Shown here: positions 40,943-48,199 of the stretch, piece by piece
Position numbering within the stretch: position 1 is the first letter of the stretch
Layout: every line of letters starts with the position of its first letter
Assembly (NCBI RefSeq): GCF_015667585.1
Contig: NZ_JADPEG010000018.1
Location: 1-64,000 of the forward strand
Length of the DNA: 64,000 nt
Reading direction: 5' to 3'
DNA from: Clostridium sp. D33t1_170424_F3
Lineage (GTDB): Bacteria > Bacillota > Clostridia > Oscillospirales > Acutalibacteraceae
Notes under the pieces: generated by a model
What the model was told of the DNA's origin: nothing
Databases searched by the model: none
Seen by the model: the letters and a program-made list of their open reading frames with translations, nothing else
Translations under genes and position numbers: made by a program

Positions 40943-42181
40943 CTAAGATTCTTTTGGTTCGGCATCGTTTGTAAGCGGAACGGATCGTCCGGTACAGCCG
41001 TATACAATTCCAACCAACGCGAGCAGCGCCCCGGTGACCAGCAGGATGGATTCGACGCTGATTACGTCCGCCAGCGGGCCGAACAGGAGAATCGCAACCG
41101 GCATTGCGCTTGCCGAGATGATCTGGACGATGGAAAAGACCCGGCCCAGCACCTCGGGCTCTGTGATTTCCTGAATGTACACTGTCTGTGTGGTGGAAAT
41201 GATCGGCATAAAGAAGCCGGAAATACACATAAAGGCAAGAAAGACAAGGAAGTTCCACGATACGCCCAGCAATGCGAAACAGACGCCGAAGCCCACCAGG
41301 CAGACCGCGGCGGTGCGCACCTTGTCCCGGAAGGTTTTGCGCAGGGAGACGAACACGCCGCCGATCAGGGAACCCACGGTCCAGACGATTTCATTTGCGG
41401 TCAACCGCCAGACCTCGCTGCCGAAGGTGCGCTCCACCATCAGCGGGGAGAGCACGGCGGCCGGGGTCAGCAGGAAAAAGGAAAATACATAGCAGATCAC
41501 GATGCGCCGGAGCTGCGGGTGAGAGAACACATAGGACAGGCCCTGCCGGATATCGGCCGCCATGGAGAGGGAGTTTTCCCGGCGCTTCTGCCGCTCAACC
41601 CGGATGGCGCCCATGATTGCAATGGCAATAGCGGCGGTGCCCACGTCGATAAAAAACGTCCACACGATCCCCATGGTGCCGAGTACCGCCCCGCCGATGG
41701 CGGGCGACAGCAGCAGAAGCACGGAGGCGAGCGTCTGGTCGACGCCCTGTACGCGGGTCAGATGCTCCGCCGGGACCAGCTGCGGATAAATCGCCCCCAC
41801 GGCGGGGGCCTGCACGCCGGCGCCCGCGGAGCGCACCGCCAGAATCACCAGCAGCAGCCACATCGGCTGGAAGCCCGTCAGGAAGGCGGCGGCAAGAAGC
41901 AGCGTTGCCAATGCAATGAATCCGTCCGCCAGCATAATCAGATACTTGCGGTTGTGCCGGTCTGCCCAGACGCCTCCGAACAGCGAGATCAGCACCTGCG
42001 GCAGGGTGGAGCAGATGGTGGCCAGCATCATCCAGGTGCCGGAGGAGGTCTCCAGTGTGATGTGCCAGATAAGCGCGTAGCCGACCACGGAGGAGCCGAA
42101 CAGCGATACGTTCTGGCTGATGAGAAACAGTGCGATCTGTTTTTTCCAGTTTGGATCAGCGGATGGTTTTGTTTGATTCAT
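40943..42181 (-). CDS. MFS exporter, Mef/MFS_3-like
   Basis: 412 aa with about 12 membrane segments. N-terminal LISQNVSLFGSSVVGYALIW and GGVWADRHNRKYLIMLADG (motif A of MFS) match the drug-efflux group that includes MefA-like macrolide pumps. ATG 42181 follows AAAGAAAGGAAGC. Upstream is a leader ORF whose 3' half contains an intrinsic terminator, 20 nt from the start, so attenuation by a translation inhibitor is likely (inference). Substrate unknown: macrolide, lincosamide or another ribosome drug. Confidence 0.9.
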   Translation of the reverse strand: MNQTKPSADPNWKKQIALFLISQNVSLFGSSVVGYALIWHITLETSSGTWMMLATICSTLPQVLISLFGGVWADRHNRKYLIMLADGFIALATLLLAAAFLTGFQPMWLLLVILAVRSAGAGVQAPAVGAIYPQLVPAEHLTRVQGVDQTLASVLLLLSPAIGGAVLGTMGIVWTFFIDVGTAAIAIAIMGAIRVERQKRRENSLSMAADIRQGLSYVFSHPQLRRIVICYVFSFFLLTPAAVLSPLMVERTFGSEVWRLTANEIVWTVGSLIGGVFVSLRKTFRDKVRTAAVCLVGFGVCFALLGVSWNFLVFLAFMCISGFFMPIISTTQTVYIQEITEPEVLGRVFSIVQIISASAMPVAILLFGPLADVISVESILLVTGALLALVGIVYGCTGRSVPLTNDAEPKES

Positions 42182-42199
42182 AAAGCTTCCTTTCTTTAA

Positions 42200-42364
42200 T
42201 CAGGAAGGACACAAAAAAGCAGCAGGGCGCAAACCCTGCTGCTTTGCTGTTTTCGTCGCAAAAGCGGTGTGCAAGGCGTGTCTCTTCCCAGGTGGTATGG
42301 TGCTGTAAACTGCGTCAAAGGGCGCGGCGTTCCGCATTACAACGGCAATTCCTGTATTACGCAT
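42200..42364 (-). CDS. 54-codon leader ORF for the MFS exporter
   Basis: ATG 42364 follows a very strong ribosome site, AAAGGAGG, 9 nt upstream. The ORF (MRNTGIAVVMRNAAPFDAVY at its start, ending FLCPS-TGA at 42200) stops 18 nt before the exporter start. A terminator hairpin lies inside its 3' half, the layout of leader peptides that sense ribosome-targeting drugs. MRN occurs twice; the stall site of ErmBL also contains MRN. The function as a sensor is inference. Confidence 0.7.
   Translation of the reverse strand: MRNTGIAVVMRNAAPFDAVYSTIPPGKRHALHTAFATKTAKQQGLRPAAFLCPS
42213..42245 (-). terminator. Attenuator hairpin upstream of the MFS exporter
   Basis: On the minus strand GCAGCAGGG (42234-42242) pairs with CCCTGCTGC (42219-42227) around a 6-nt loop, followed by six T (42213-42218). 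It lies between the leader start and the exporter start and should block transcription unless a stalled ribosome favours an alternative fold. Confidence 0.85.
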
Positions 42365-42392
42365 CCTTTCGCACCTCCTTTCGATGGCTTTT

Positions 42393-42421
42393 ATCATACC
42401 GGAATATGGTAAAAAACACAA
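42393..42421 (-). promoter_or_regulatory. Promoter of leader ORF and MFS exporter
   Basis: On the minus strand TTGTGT (42416-42421) and TATGAT (42393-42398) are 17 bp apart, giving a start about 12 nt before the leader ribosome site. Direct repeats ATACCGGAA at 42396 and 42421 overlap the hexamers and could bind a repressor. Confidence 0.65.
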
Positions 42422-42435
42422 TACCGGAAATTTGC

Positions 42436-42660
42436 TCAAAGATCGTTTTCCGAATGCGGCTGGTTTTCCCAATCCGCAAGCAGCGGCGCGTATTCCGCCC
42501 AGCGCTCCCGGCGGATCGGCATGCAGGGGTGTTTTATATCGTCGAACAGCAGCACCAGGGCCGGAGCGATGGCATTGTGGCGCTTTGTATAATAATACCG
42601 CAGAAGCTTTCCCTCGCGGATCAGCCGCTGCGCGGTTGCATGATAGTTGTAATAGGACAT
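42436..42660 (-). CDS. Conserved small protein, unknown function
   Basis: 74 aa, MSYYNYHATAQRLIREGKLL followed by IAPALVLLFDDIKHPCMPIR and WAEYAPLLADW. This short alpha/beta protein is widespread in clostridia and is sometimes labelled thermostable hemolysin delta-VPH in databases, a name I regard as unreliable. Starts at ATG 42660 with GGAAATGAT upstream; upstream of the leader/exporter pair on the same strand and divergent from the SOD gene. Confidence 0.7.
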   Translation of the reverse strand: MSYYNYHATAQRLIREGKLLRYYYTKRHNAIAPALVLLFDDIKHPCMPIRRERWAEYAPLLADWENQPHSENDL

Positions 42661-42770
42661 AGGATCATTTCCTTTCCACAGCGGGTTTGCCCGGAAATAG
42701 CGGACAGGGGCCTTGTTTATTGCATAGTATACAAGTAATATATAGAAATATCATGCAGGAAGGTGGCTTT

Positions 42771-43400
42771 ATGCAAGTATATCCCTTTCAAAAAGAAAAA
42801 CTCCCCTGCCAAATGACGGCAATGCAGCCCTGTTTCGACGAGAAGAATATTGCTCTGCACTATGATCAGGTATACGGGGAGGCGGTGAAACGGTTAAACC
42901 GGCTGCTGAACCAGTATCCGCAGCTGCAGGGCTGGAGCCTGGAGCGGCTGATTTCCAACAAGCTTCCGGGTGTGCCCGCCTGGAAGGAAGCGGAACTGCA
43001 AAACGCCGCCGGGGCGGTCTACAACCACAATTTGTATTTTCACTGTCTCTGCGGCACGCCGGTTCAGGAGCCTCACGGGAACCTGAAGCAGGTGCTGTCC
43101 GACCGCTACGGCAGTGTGAAGGAATTCAAAAAGATTTTTCTGGAAGCCAGCCAGAGCCTGTTCAACTGTGGCTGGGTGTGGTTGAATTCCGAGCGCAACG
43201 GCAACGTGCACATCGCCGTGACCAACTGCAACAAGACGCCTTCGCTGACGTCTCTGACCCCGGTTCTCTGCCTGGATATGTGGGAGCACGCCTATTATAT
43301 CCAATATATCACCGACTCGCCGTCCTATGTGCGCAATTGGCTGGATACGGTCGACTGGGATGCGGCGAACCGGCGCTTTACCGCGTCGCTGAGTAATTAA
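42771..43400 (+). CDS. Superoxide dismutase (Fe/Mn) family, divergent
   Basis: 209 aa. Likely detoxifies superoxide. Ligands fit Fe/Mn SOD: His in NIALHYDQVYGEAV (first ligand), His in AVYNHNLYFHCL (second), and Asp/His in LCLDMWEHAYY. However, the normal HHxxYV pair is reduced to HYDQVY, and the usual W after NH..F/Y is replaced by F, so the active site is atypical. ATG 42771 follows CAGGAAGGTGGC; an upstream frame extension lacks a site. Terminator follows. Activity is not certain. Confidence 0.8.
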   Translation: MQVYPFQKEKLPCQMTAMQPCFDEKNIALHYDQVYGEAVKRLNRLLNQYPQLQGWSLERLISNKLPGVPAWKEAELQNAAGAVYNHNLYFHCLCGTPVQEPHGNLKQVLSDRYGSVKEFKKIFLEASQSLFNCGWVWLNSERNGNVHIAVTNCNKTPSLTSLTPVLCLDMWEHAYYIQYITDSPSYVRNWLDTVDWDAANRRFTASLSN

Positions 43401-43421
43401 CCGGGGGATGCGGCTGCAAAC

Positions 43422-43464
43422 AAAAGAGGGAAAACGGAACGATTGCCGTTTTCCCTCTTTTTAT
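43422..43464 (+). terminator. Terminator of the SOD gene
   Basis: AAAAGAGGGAAAACGG pairs perfectly with CCGTTTTCCCTCTTTT around an 8-nt loop, followed by T; it also faces the convergent small Cys-rich gene. Confidence 0.92.
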
Positions 43465-43641
43465 TTAAACGTCGTCTGATGTGCGGTGGGAAGAAAGGCC
43501 TGTATGATTCTCCGCTCCGCATCCGGCGCAGTATTTTGCACAGATCTCGGCTTCTCCCAAAATTTGGCGCGTGAGGAAGTCCAGTGCACAGCAGCCGTCT
43601 TTCCAATACAGGCAAAAACGGTTTTTACATTCGTCTGCCAT
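43465..43641 (-). CDS. Small Cys-rich protein, unknown function
   Basis: 58 aa with seven Cys: CKNRFCLYWKDGCCALDFLT and ICAKYCAGCG, suitable for zinc or an Fe-S site. ATG 43641 follows CGGAGGGATCGG. It diverges from an HTH regulator across three operator-like palindromes, so the pair is probably a regulated module. Function unknown. Confidence 0.65.
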   Translation of the reverse strand: MADECKNRFCLYWKDGCCALDFLTRQILGEAEICAKYCAGCGAENHTGLSSHRTSDDV

Positions 43642-43667
43642 GTTCCGATCCCTCCGCACTACATATA

Positions 43668-43776
43668 TTAACGGTATATCGTTAATAATAACGGAAAGAG
43701 GACGTATTTGTCAACGATATATCGGTTAAAATGCCGTTGGGGCATGATACTGTTTTGTTAACGATATATAGGTAAC
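43668..43776. promoter_or_regulatory. Three operator-like palindromes, TTAACGATATATCGTTAA type
   Basis: Sites at 43668-43685 (TTAACGGTATATCGTTAA), 43713-43729 (AACGATATATCGGTTAA) and 43757-43776 (GTTAACGATATATAGGTAAC) are spaced about 45 bp. They cover the region between the small Cys-rich gene (minus) and the HTH gene (plus). Three related palindromes at this spacing suggest cooperative binding by the HTH protein. Confidence 0.75.
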
Positions 43777-43783
43777 GGGAGGG

Positions 43784-44038
43784 ATGCGCGTGACCTATGC
43801 AGAAGTCATTCAAAATCGGATTTTGTTCCTGTGCGAAAAGCGCAAAATATCCATTAACAAGCTGGCAACGATGTCAGGCCTGACCCAGTCCACGCTGGAC
43901 AGCGTCGTCCGGGGCGTCACCAAAAACCCGACTCTTCGGACCCTGCATAAAGTCGCGACGGGCTTCAGCCTGACCGTCTCCGAATTCCTGGATTTTCCGG
44001 AAATGAACGAGGAGCTGTTCGAGGACAGCGGCGAGTGA
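43784..44038 (+). CDS. XRE-family HTH regulator
   Basis: 84 aa: HTH at about residues 10-65 (ILFLCEKRKISINKLATMSG, STLDSVVRGVTKNPTLRTLH) and a short acidic tail (FPEMNEELFEDSGE). ATG 43784 follows GGGAGGG. It lies directly downstream of three palindromes that are probably its operators, implying autoregulation and control of the divergent Cys-rich gene. Confidence 0.85.
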   Translation: MRVTYAEVIQNRILFLCEKRKISINKLATMSGLTQSTLDSVVRGVTKNPTLRTLHKVATGFSLTVSEFLDFPEMNEELFEDSGE

Positions 44039-44131
44039 TTCCTTTTTTTCCCTGCGGAGAAAAGCAATATGATACAAGACGGAACGCCCGGTTTGTGGTA
44101 AACTGGAATCCGCAGGGAAGGGGAATGCCAT

Positions 44132-44977
44132 ATGAACACCGAAAACCGCCTCATCTGCTTTGACAACACATTGCAGATTGAGGCGTATTTTTTGCAGGGA
44201 ATCATACAAAAGTTTCCGCTGCATTTTCATGAGGAGTATGTAATTGGATTTATTGAGAACGGACGCCGGCATCTGGTCTGCAAGGGCGAGACGTACGACG
44301 TTCAGCCGGGAGACCTGCTGATTTTTAACCCGCATGATCCGCACGCGTGCGGCCCGGTCGACGAAGAACCGCTGGACTGGCGCTGCCTGAACATCCGCAC
44401 GGAGGTGATGCGGCGCGCGGTGCGGGAGGTGACCGGCGCGGACGCCCTGCCGGTTTTCCGGCAGAACGTGCTGCTGCAGTGCGACCTGGCCCCGCTTTTG
44501 CGCGAGCTGCACGGGATGATCGCCTGCGGGGAGACCGATTTCCAAAAGGAGGAAACCTTTTTCCTGCTGATGGAGCAGTTGATCGGACGGTTTGCGGAGC
44601 TCCGTTTCAGCGCCGCGCCCGCGTCGGGCCGGGAGGAAGTGGAAGCGGCGTGCGCCTATCTGGAGCAGCACTATGCGCAGGCCATCACGCTCGACGAACT
44701 GAGCCGCGTGGCAGGCCTGAGCAAATACCATCTGCTGCGCGTCTTTACCCGGCAAAAGGGGATTTCACCCTACCGCTACCTGGAGACGGTCCGGATCGAT
44801 CAGGCGAAAAAGCTGCTCGAACAGGGCCTTCCCCCGGCGGAAGCGGCGGCGCGGACCGGTTTTTCCGACCAGAGCCATTTTACCAACTTCTTTAAAACGC
44901 TGATCGGCCTGACGCCGCGGCAGTACGGCGCGATATTCACCGGCGACCCGCCGGGAACGGAGGAAACAGAGAGATGA
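44132..44977 (+). CDS. AraC-family regulator with cupin-type sensor
   Basis: 281 aa. The N-terminal cupin/AraC-ligand part (about 10-125: KFPLHFHEEYVIGFIENGRR, VQPGDLLIFNPHDPHAC) precedes two HTH motifs (about 175-275: ITLDELSRVAGLSKYHLLRV, PPAEAAARTGFSDQSHFTNF). It overlaps the EamA transporter start by ATGA and is therefore probably a local regulator of its own operon with the transporter and DUF2000 gene. Ligand unknown. Confidence 0.88.
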   Translation: MNTENRLICFDNTLQIEAYFLQGIIQKFPLHFHEEYVIGFIENGRRHLVCKGETYDVQPGDLLIFNPHDPHACGPVDEEPLDWRCLNIRTEVMRRAVREVTGADALPVFRQNVLLQCDLAPLLRELHGMIACGETDFQKEETFFLLMEQLIGRFAELRFSAAPASGREEVEAACAYLEQHYAQAITLDELSRVAGLSKYHLLRVFTRQKGISPYRYLETVRIDQAKKLLEQGLPPAEAAARTGFSDQSHFTNFFKTLIGLTPRQYGAIFTGDPPGTEETER

Positions 44978-45918
44978 AAAACAATCCGACCGCTGTTGGG
45001 CATCTGCTGGCGGCGCTGACCATTCTGGTGTGGGGCACCACGTTTATTTCCACCAAGGTGCTGTTGCAGGATTTTGCGCCGCTGGAGATTCTGGTTTTCC
45101 GTTTCCTGCTGGGCTTTGTTGCGCTGCTGATTGCGTATCCGCACCGTCTCAAAATTACCGACCGCCGGCAGGAAAAGTATTTTATCGGCGCGGGCGTCTG
45201 CGGCGTGACGCTGTACTTCCTGCTGGAGAACATCGCGCTGACCTACTCGCTTGCGTCCAATGTGGGGATTATCATCTCCGTCGCGCCGTTTTTCACGGCG
45301 ATCTTCGCCAACCGTTTTCTGGACGGGGAAAAGCTGCGTCCGCGCTTCTTCATCGGCTTTGCGTCGGCCATCGCGGGCATCGCGCTGATCAGCTTCAACG
45401 GCAGCGAAACGCTGCGGCTGAACCCGGTGGGCGACCTGCTGGCGCTGCTGGCCGCTGCCGTCTGGGCGGTGTATTCCGTGCTGACCAAGAAGATCAGTTC
45501 GTTCCAGTACCCGACGGTACAGACGACGCGCCGCTGCTTCTTTTACGGCCTGCTGTTTATGATTCCGGCGCTGTTCCTGCTGGATTTCAGCCCTGCGTGG
45601 GAGAAGCTGGCGCAGCCCGTGAACCTGCTGAACTTTTTATACCTGGGCCTGTGCGCCTCCGCGCTCTGCTTTGTCACCTGGAACTCTGCCGTCAAGGTGC
45701 TGGGCGCGGTCAAGACCAGCGTGTATATCTACATGACGCCGGTGGTCACCGTGGCGATGTCTGCGGTGATCCTGCACGAGCCGGTTACATGGCTGATTCT
45801 ATTGGGAATGGCGTTGACGCTGGCGGGGCTGTTCCTTTCGGAAAGCCGGGAGAAAAAGAAGGAACAAGGAGGACAAAAGCATGAATGTGCAAAACCTGAA
45901 GTGTGTGATGGTCATTGA
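44974..45918 (+). CDS. EamA (DMT) family transporter
   Basis: 314 aa with about ten membrane segments and two EamA domains (MKNNPTAVGHLLAALTILVW in the first; PVGDLLALLAAAVWAVYSVL in the second). DMT exporters move amino acids, nucleosides or drugs; no substrate can be assigned. Its start overlaps the AraC gene (ATGA) and its end overlaps the DUF2000 gene by 38 bp, so the three genes are translationally coupled. Confidence 0.9.
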   Translation: MKNNPTAVGHLLAALTILVWGTTFISTKVLLQDFAPLEILVFRFLLGFVALLIAYPHRLKITDRRQEKYFIGAGVCGVTLYFLLENIALTYSLASNVGIIISVAPFFTAIFANRFLDGEKLRPRFFIGFASAIAGIALISFNGSETLRLNPVGDLLALLAAAVWAVYSVLTKKISSFQYPTVQTTRRCFFYGLLFMIPALFLLDFSPAWEKLAQPVNLLNFLYLGLCASALCFVTWNSAVKVLGAVKTSVYIYMTPVVTVAMSAVILHEPVTWLILLGMALTLAGLFLSESREKKKEQGGQKHECAKPEVCDGH

Positions 45919-46303
45919 CGAGGCGCTCCCGCTGGGCGTCATCGCGAATACGGCGGGCATCCTGGGGATCACGCTGGGAAAGCACGCGCCGGAGCGTGTC
46001 AATGTCGACGTACAGGACGCGTCCGGGAAGACGCATCTGGGGATCATTGATATCCCCGTGCCGGTGCTCAAAGGGAACGCCGGCCTGCTGAAAACGTTGC
46101 GCGAGCGCCTGTATGAACCGGAATACGCCGATCTGCTGGTCGTCGATTTTTCCGATACGGCGCAGAGCTGTCAGAAATACGAGGACTATATCGAGAAGGC
46201 CGCCGGCGTCGAAGAGCGAGACCTGCAATACTTTGGCATCGCAATCTGCGGGGAAAAGAAAAAAGTCAGCCGGTTGACGGGAAATCTGCCCCTTTTGCGC
46301 TGA
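45881..46303 (+). CDS. DUF2000 family protein
   Basis: 140 aa, alpha/beta, with the DUF2000 signature KCVMVIDEALPLGVIANTAG and LGITLGKHAPERVN. The family resembles peptidyl-tRNA hydrolase-like proteins in fold, with no known reaction. It starts inside the preceding transporter gene (38-bp overlap), with GGAGGACAAAAGC as ribosome site. Probably shares the role of the AraC/EamA pair. Confidence 0.85.
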   Translation: MNVQNLKCVMVIDEALPLGVIANTAGILGITLGKHAPERVNVDVQDASGKTHLGIIDIPVPVLKGNAGLLKTLRERLYEPEYADLLVVDFSDTAQSCQKYEDYIEKAAGVEERDLQYFGIAICGEKKKVSRLTGNLPLLR

Positions 46304-46367
46304 ATCCTGCATAGAATCCGGCAAAGCGGAAAAAATATTGGCAAAGAACCAAAAGGGGGATTTGCCA

Positions 46368-47033
46368 ATGTTCAAACATGAAAAAACGTACCTCAATCCG
46401 GTCCATGTGGACCGGCCCAACCCGAATTACGCGGCCCTGATGCAGGAGCAGCTCGGCGGCCCGCAGGGCGAGCTGAAAAGCGCGCTGCAGTACATGGCGC
46501 AGAGCATGCGCATTAAGGATCCGGAAATCAAGGACCTGTTCCTGGACATCGCTGCGGAGGAGCTCTGCCATCTGGAAATGGTAAGCGCAACCGTCAATAT
46601 GCTCAACGGCCACGAGCTGGACGCGGAACACGCAACGGTGGGCAACGTGGAGGCGCATGTGCTCTCCGGACTGACGCCGATGCTGACCAACGCCAGCGGC
46701 TACCTTTGGACCGCGGCCTATGTCAACGAGACCGGCGACGCGGCGGCGGATATTCTTTCCGACATTGCGGCGGAACAGCGCGCCAAGGTGGTCTACCAGA
46801 ACCTGTACCGGCAGATCGACGACAAGGGCGTGCGGGAGACGATCGATTTCCTGCTCAACCGCGAGGAGGCGCACAATACGATGTTCCGCGAGGCGTTTAA
46901 CCGCATTCAGGATTCCGGTTCCCAGAAGGACTGGGGCACCACGAAGAACGCGCGCATCTATTTTGACCTCTCCAGCCCCGGCGGGCAGAGCTTTGACCCC
47001 GCGAAGGACAAGCCCACGGAATTTAAAATTTAA
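46368..47033 (+). CDS. Manganese catalase / CotJC-like protein
   Basis: 221 aa. Di-manganese ferritin-like catalase fold: Glu/His ligands in MAQSMRIKDPEIKDLFLDIA, AAEELCHLEMVSATVNML (EExxHxE-like) and NREEAHNTMFREAFNRI. It destroys hydrogen peroxide; spore-coat CotJC proteins are close relatives. ATG 46368 follows AAAAGGGGG; an upstream TTG has no site. Single gene with a strong terminator. Start MFKHEKTYLNPVHVDRPNPN is typical for the family. Confidence 0.9.
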   Translation: MFKHEKTYLNPVHVDRPNPNYAALMQEQLGGPQGELKSALQYMAQSMRIKDPEIKDLFLDIAAEELCHLEMVSATVNMLNGHELDAEHATVGNVEAHVLSGLTPMLTNASGYLWTAAYVNETGDAAADILSDIAAEQRAKVVYQNLYRQIDDKGVRETIDFLLNREEAHNTMFREAFNRIQDSGSQKDWGTTKNARIYFDLSSPGGQSFDPAKDKPTEFKI

Positions 47034-47040
47034 ATCACTG

Positions 47041-47066
47041 CGGCGGGTTTACAACCCGCCGTTTTT
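47041..47066 (+). terminator. Terminator of the Mn-catalase gene
   Basis: CGGCGGGTT-tac-AACCCGCCG followed by five T, seven nt after the stop. Confidence 0.93.
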
Positions 47067-47217
47067 CTTGTTTTCCGGGCGGGCTGCGGAAAAGATTTGG
47101 CGTTTCCGTCCGTTGCCGGTCCGTCTCCTTTGTGCTATACTGAACCGGTTATCAAAGCGGTGGGAATTCCGCCGCTTTCATTTTGCCCCGGACGGGGCGC
47201 GAAAGGGATGTTGCAAA

Positions 47218-48126
47218 GTGGCGGTTCTCAGCCAAGTTGCGGTGATGATGATATTGATTCTGGCGGGCATGCTGTGCTGCCGGCTGCGTTTGCTGCCAAA
47301 GGAGGTCAACAAAAGCCTGTCCAACCTGGTGCTGCTGGTGGCCAGCCCGGCGGTCATCCTGGTTTCCTACCAGAAGCCGTTCGACGCGGCCCTGCTGGCC
47401 GGTCTGGGCTGGTCCTTCCTGTTGGCGGCAATCTGCTTTGCCGCGGCGATTTTGCTGCCGGTTCTGCTGCTGCGCGGCGGACGGAGCAGAGAAGCGCTGG
47501 CGGTGGAGCGGTTTTCCGCCACCTACTCCAACTGTGCGTTTATGGGTGTGCCGCTGATCCAGGGGGTCTATGGGCAGGAAGGCGTGTTCTACCTGACCGC
47601 TTTTTTGACGTGCTTTAACCTGCTGGTCTGGACGCACGGCGTGATGGTGATGAAGGGGGAAATAACGCGCAGTTCCGCCCTGAAGGCTTTGCGGTCCCCC
47701 GCAATCCTGGCAACGGTGCTGGGCTTTGTGCTGTTCCTGTGCAACGTAACCATCCCGGCGGTGCCGATGCAGGCGCTGACCGCGGTGGCGAACCTGAACA
47801 CGCCGCTCGCCATGTTTGTGGCGGGCGCGACGATCGCGCAGACCAACCTGTTTGCGGCGCTGAAAAAGCCGCGGATTTATTATCTTTGCTTTCTAAAACT
47901 GCTGGTGATCCCCGGCGTTTGCATGGCGATTCTGCGGCTGCTGCCGGTGGACGGTATGGCGGCGGGCGTCAACCTTCTGGCGGTGGCCTGTCCCACGGCG
48001 GCGACCGGGACGCTGTTTGCCATTGAGTATGGAAAGGATTCCGGATACGCGTCTGAAATCTTCGCGCTGACGACTCTTTTTTCGCTCGCAACCCTGCCTC
48101 TGGTCATGGCGGTTTGGGCCATATAA
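47218..48126 (+). CDS. AEC (auxin efflux carrier) family transporter
   Basis: 302 aa, about ten membrane segments in two symmetrical halves: VAVLSQVAVMMILILAGMLC near the N terminus and NLNTPLAMFVAGATIAQTNL in the second half, which carries the family's A-G-x-T crossover. AEC proteins export organic acids or amino acids (for example malate). The GTG start at 47218 follows AAAGGGATG; an ATG just before is out of frame. Long shadow frames overlap it but lack starts. Confidence 0.85.
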   Translation: MAVLSQVAVMMILILAGMLCCRLRLLPKEVNKSLSNLVLLVASPAVILVSYQKPFDAALLAGLGWSFLLAAICFAAAILLPVLLLRGGRSREALAVERFSATYSNCAFMGVPLIQGVYGQEGVFYLTAFLTCFNLLVWTHGVMVMKGEITRSSALKALRSPAILATVLGFVLFLCNVTIPAVPMQALTAVANLNTPLAMFVAGATIAQTNLFAALKKPRIYYLCFLKLLVIPGVCMAILRLLPVDGMAAGVNLLAVACPTAATGTLFAIEYGKDSGYASEIFALTTLFSLATLPLVMAVWAI

Positions 48127-48199
48127 GATAAGGGAAATTTGTGCCGCCGGTTCCTTTATGCGCGATACTGACGGCGCCTGCTGAAAGGAGGCATTCGCA

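Noticed and set aside
46720-47217. Upstream extension of the AEC transporter frame
   Set aside because: It overlaps Mn-catalase in another frame and crosses a strong terminator; the transporter starts at GTG 47218.
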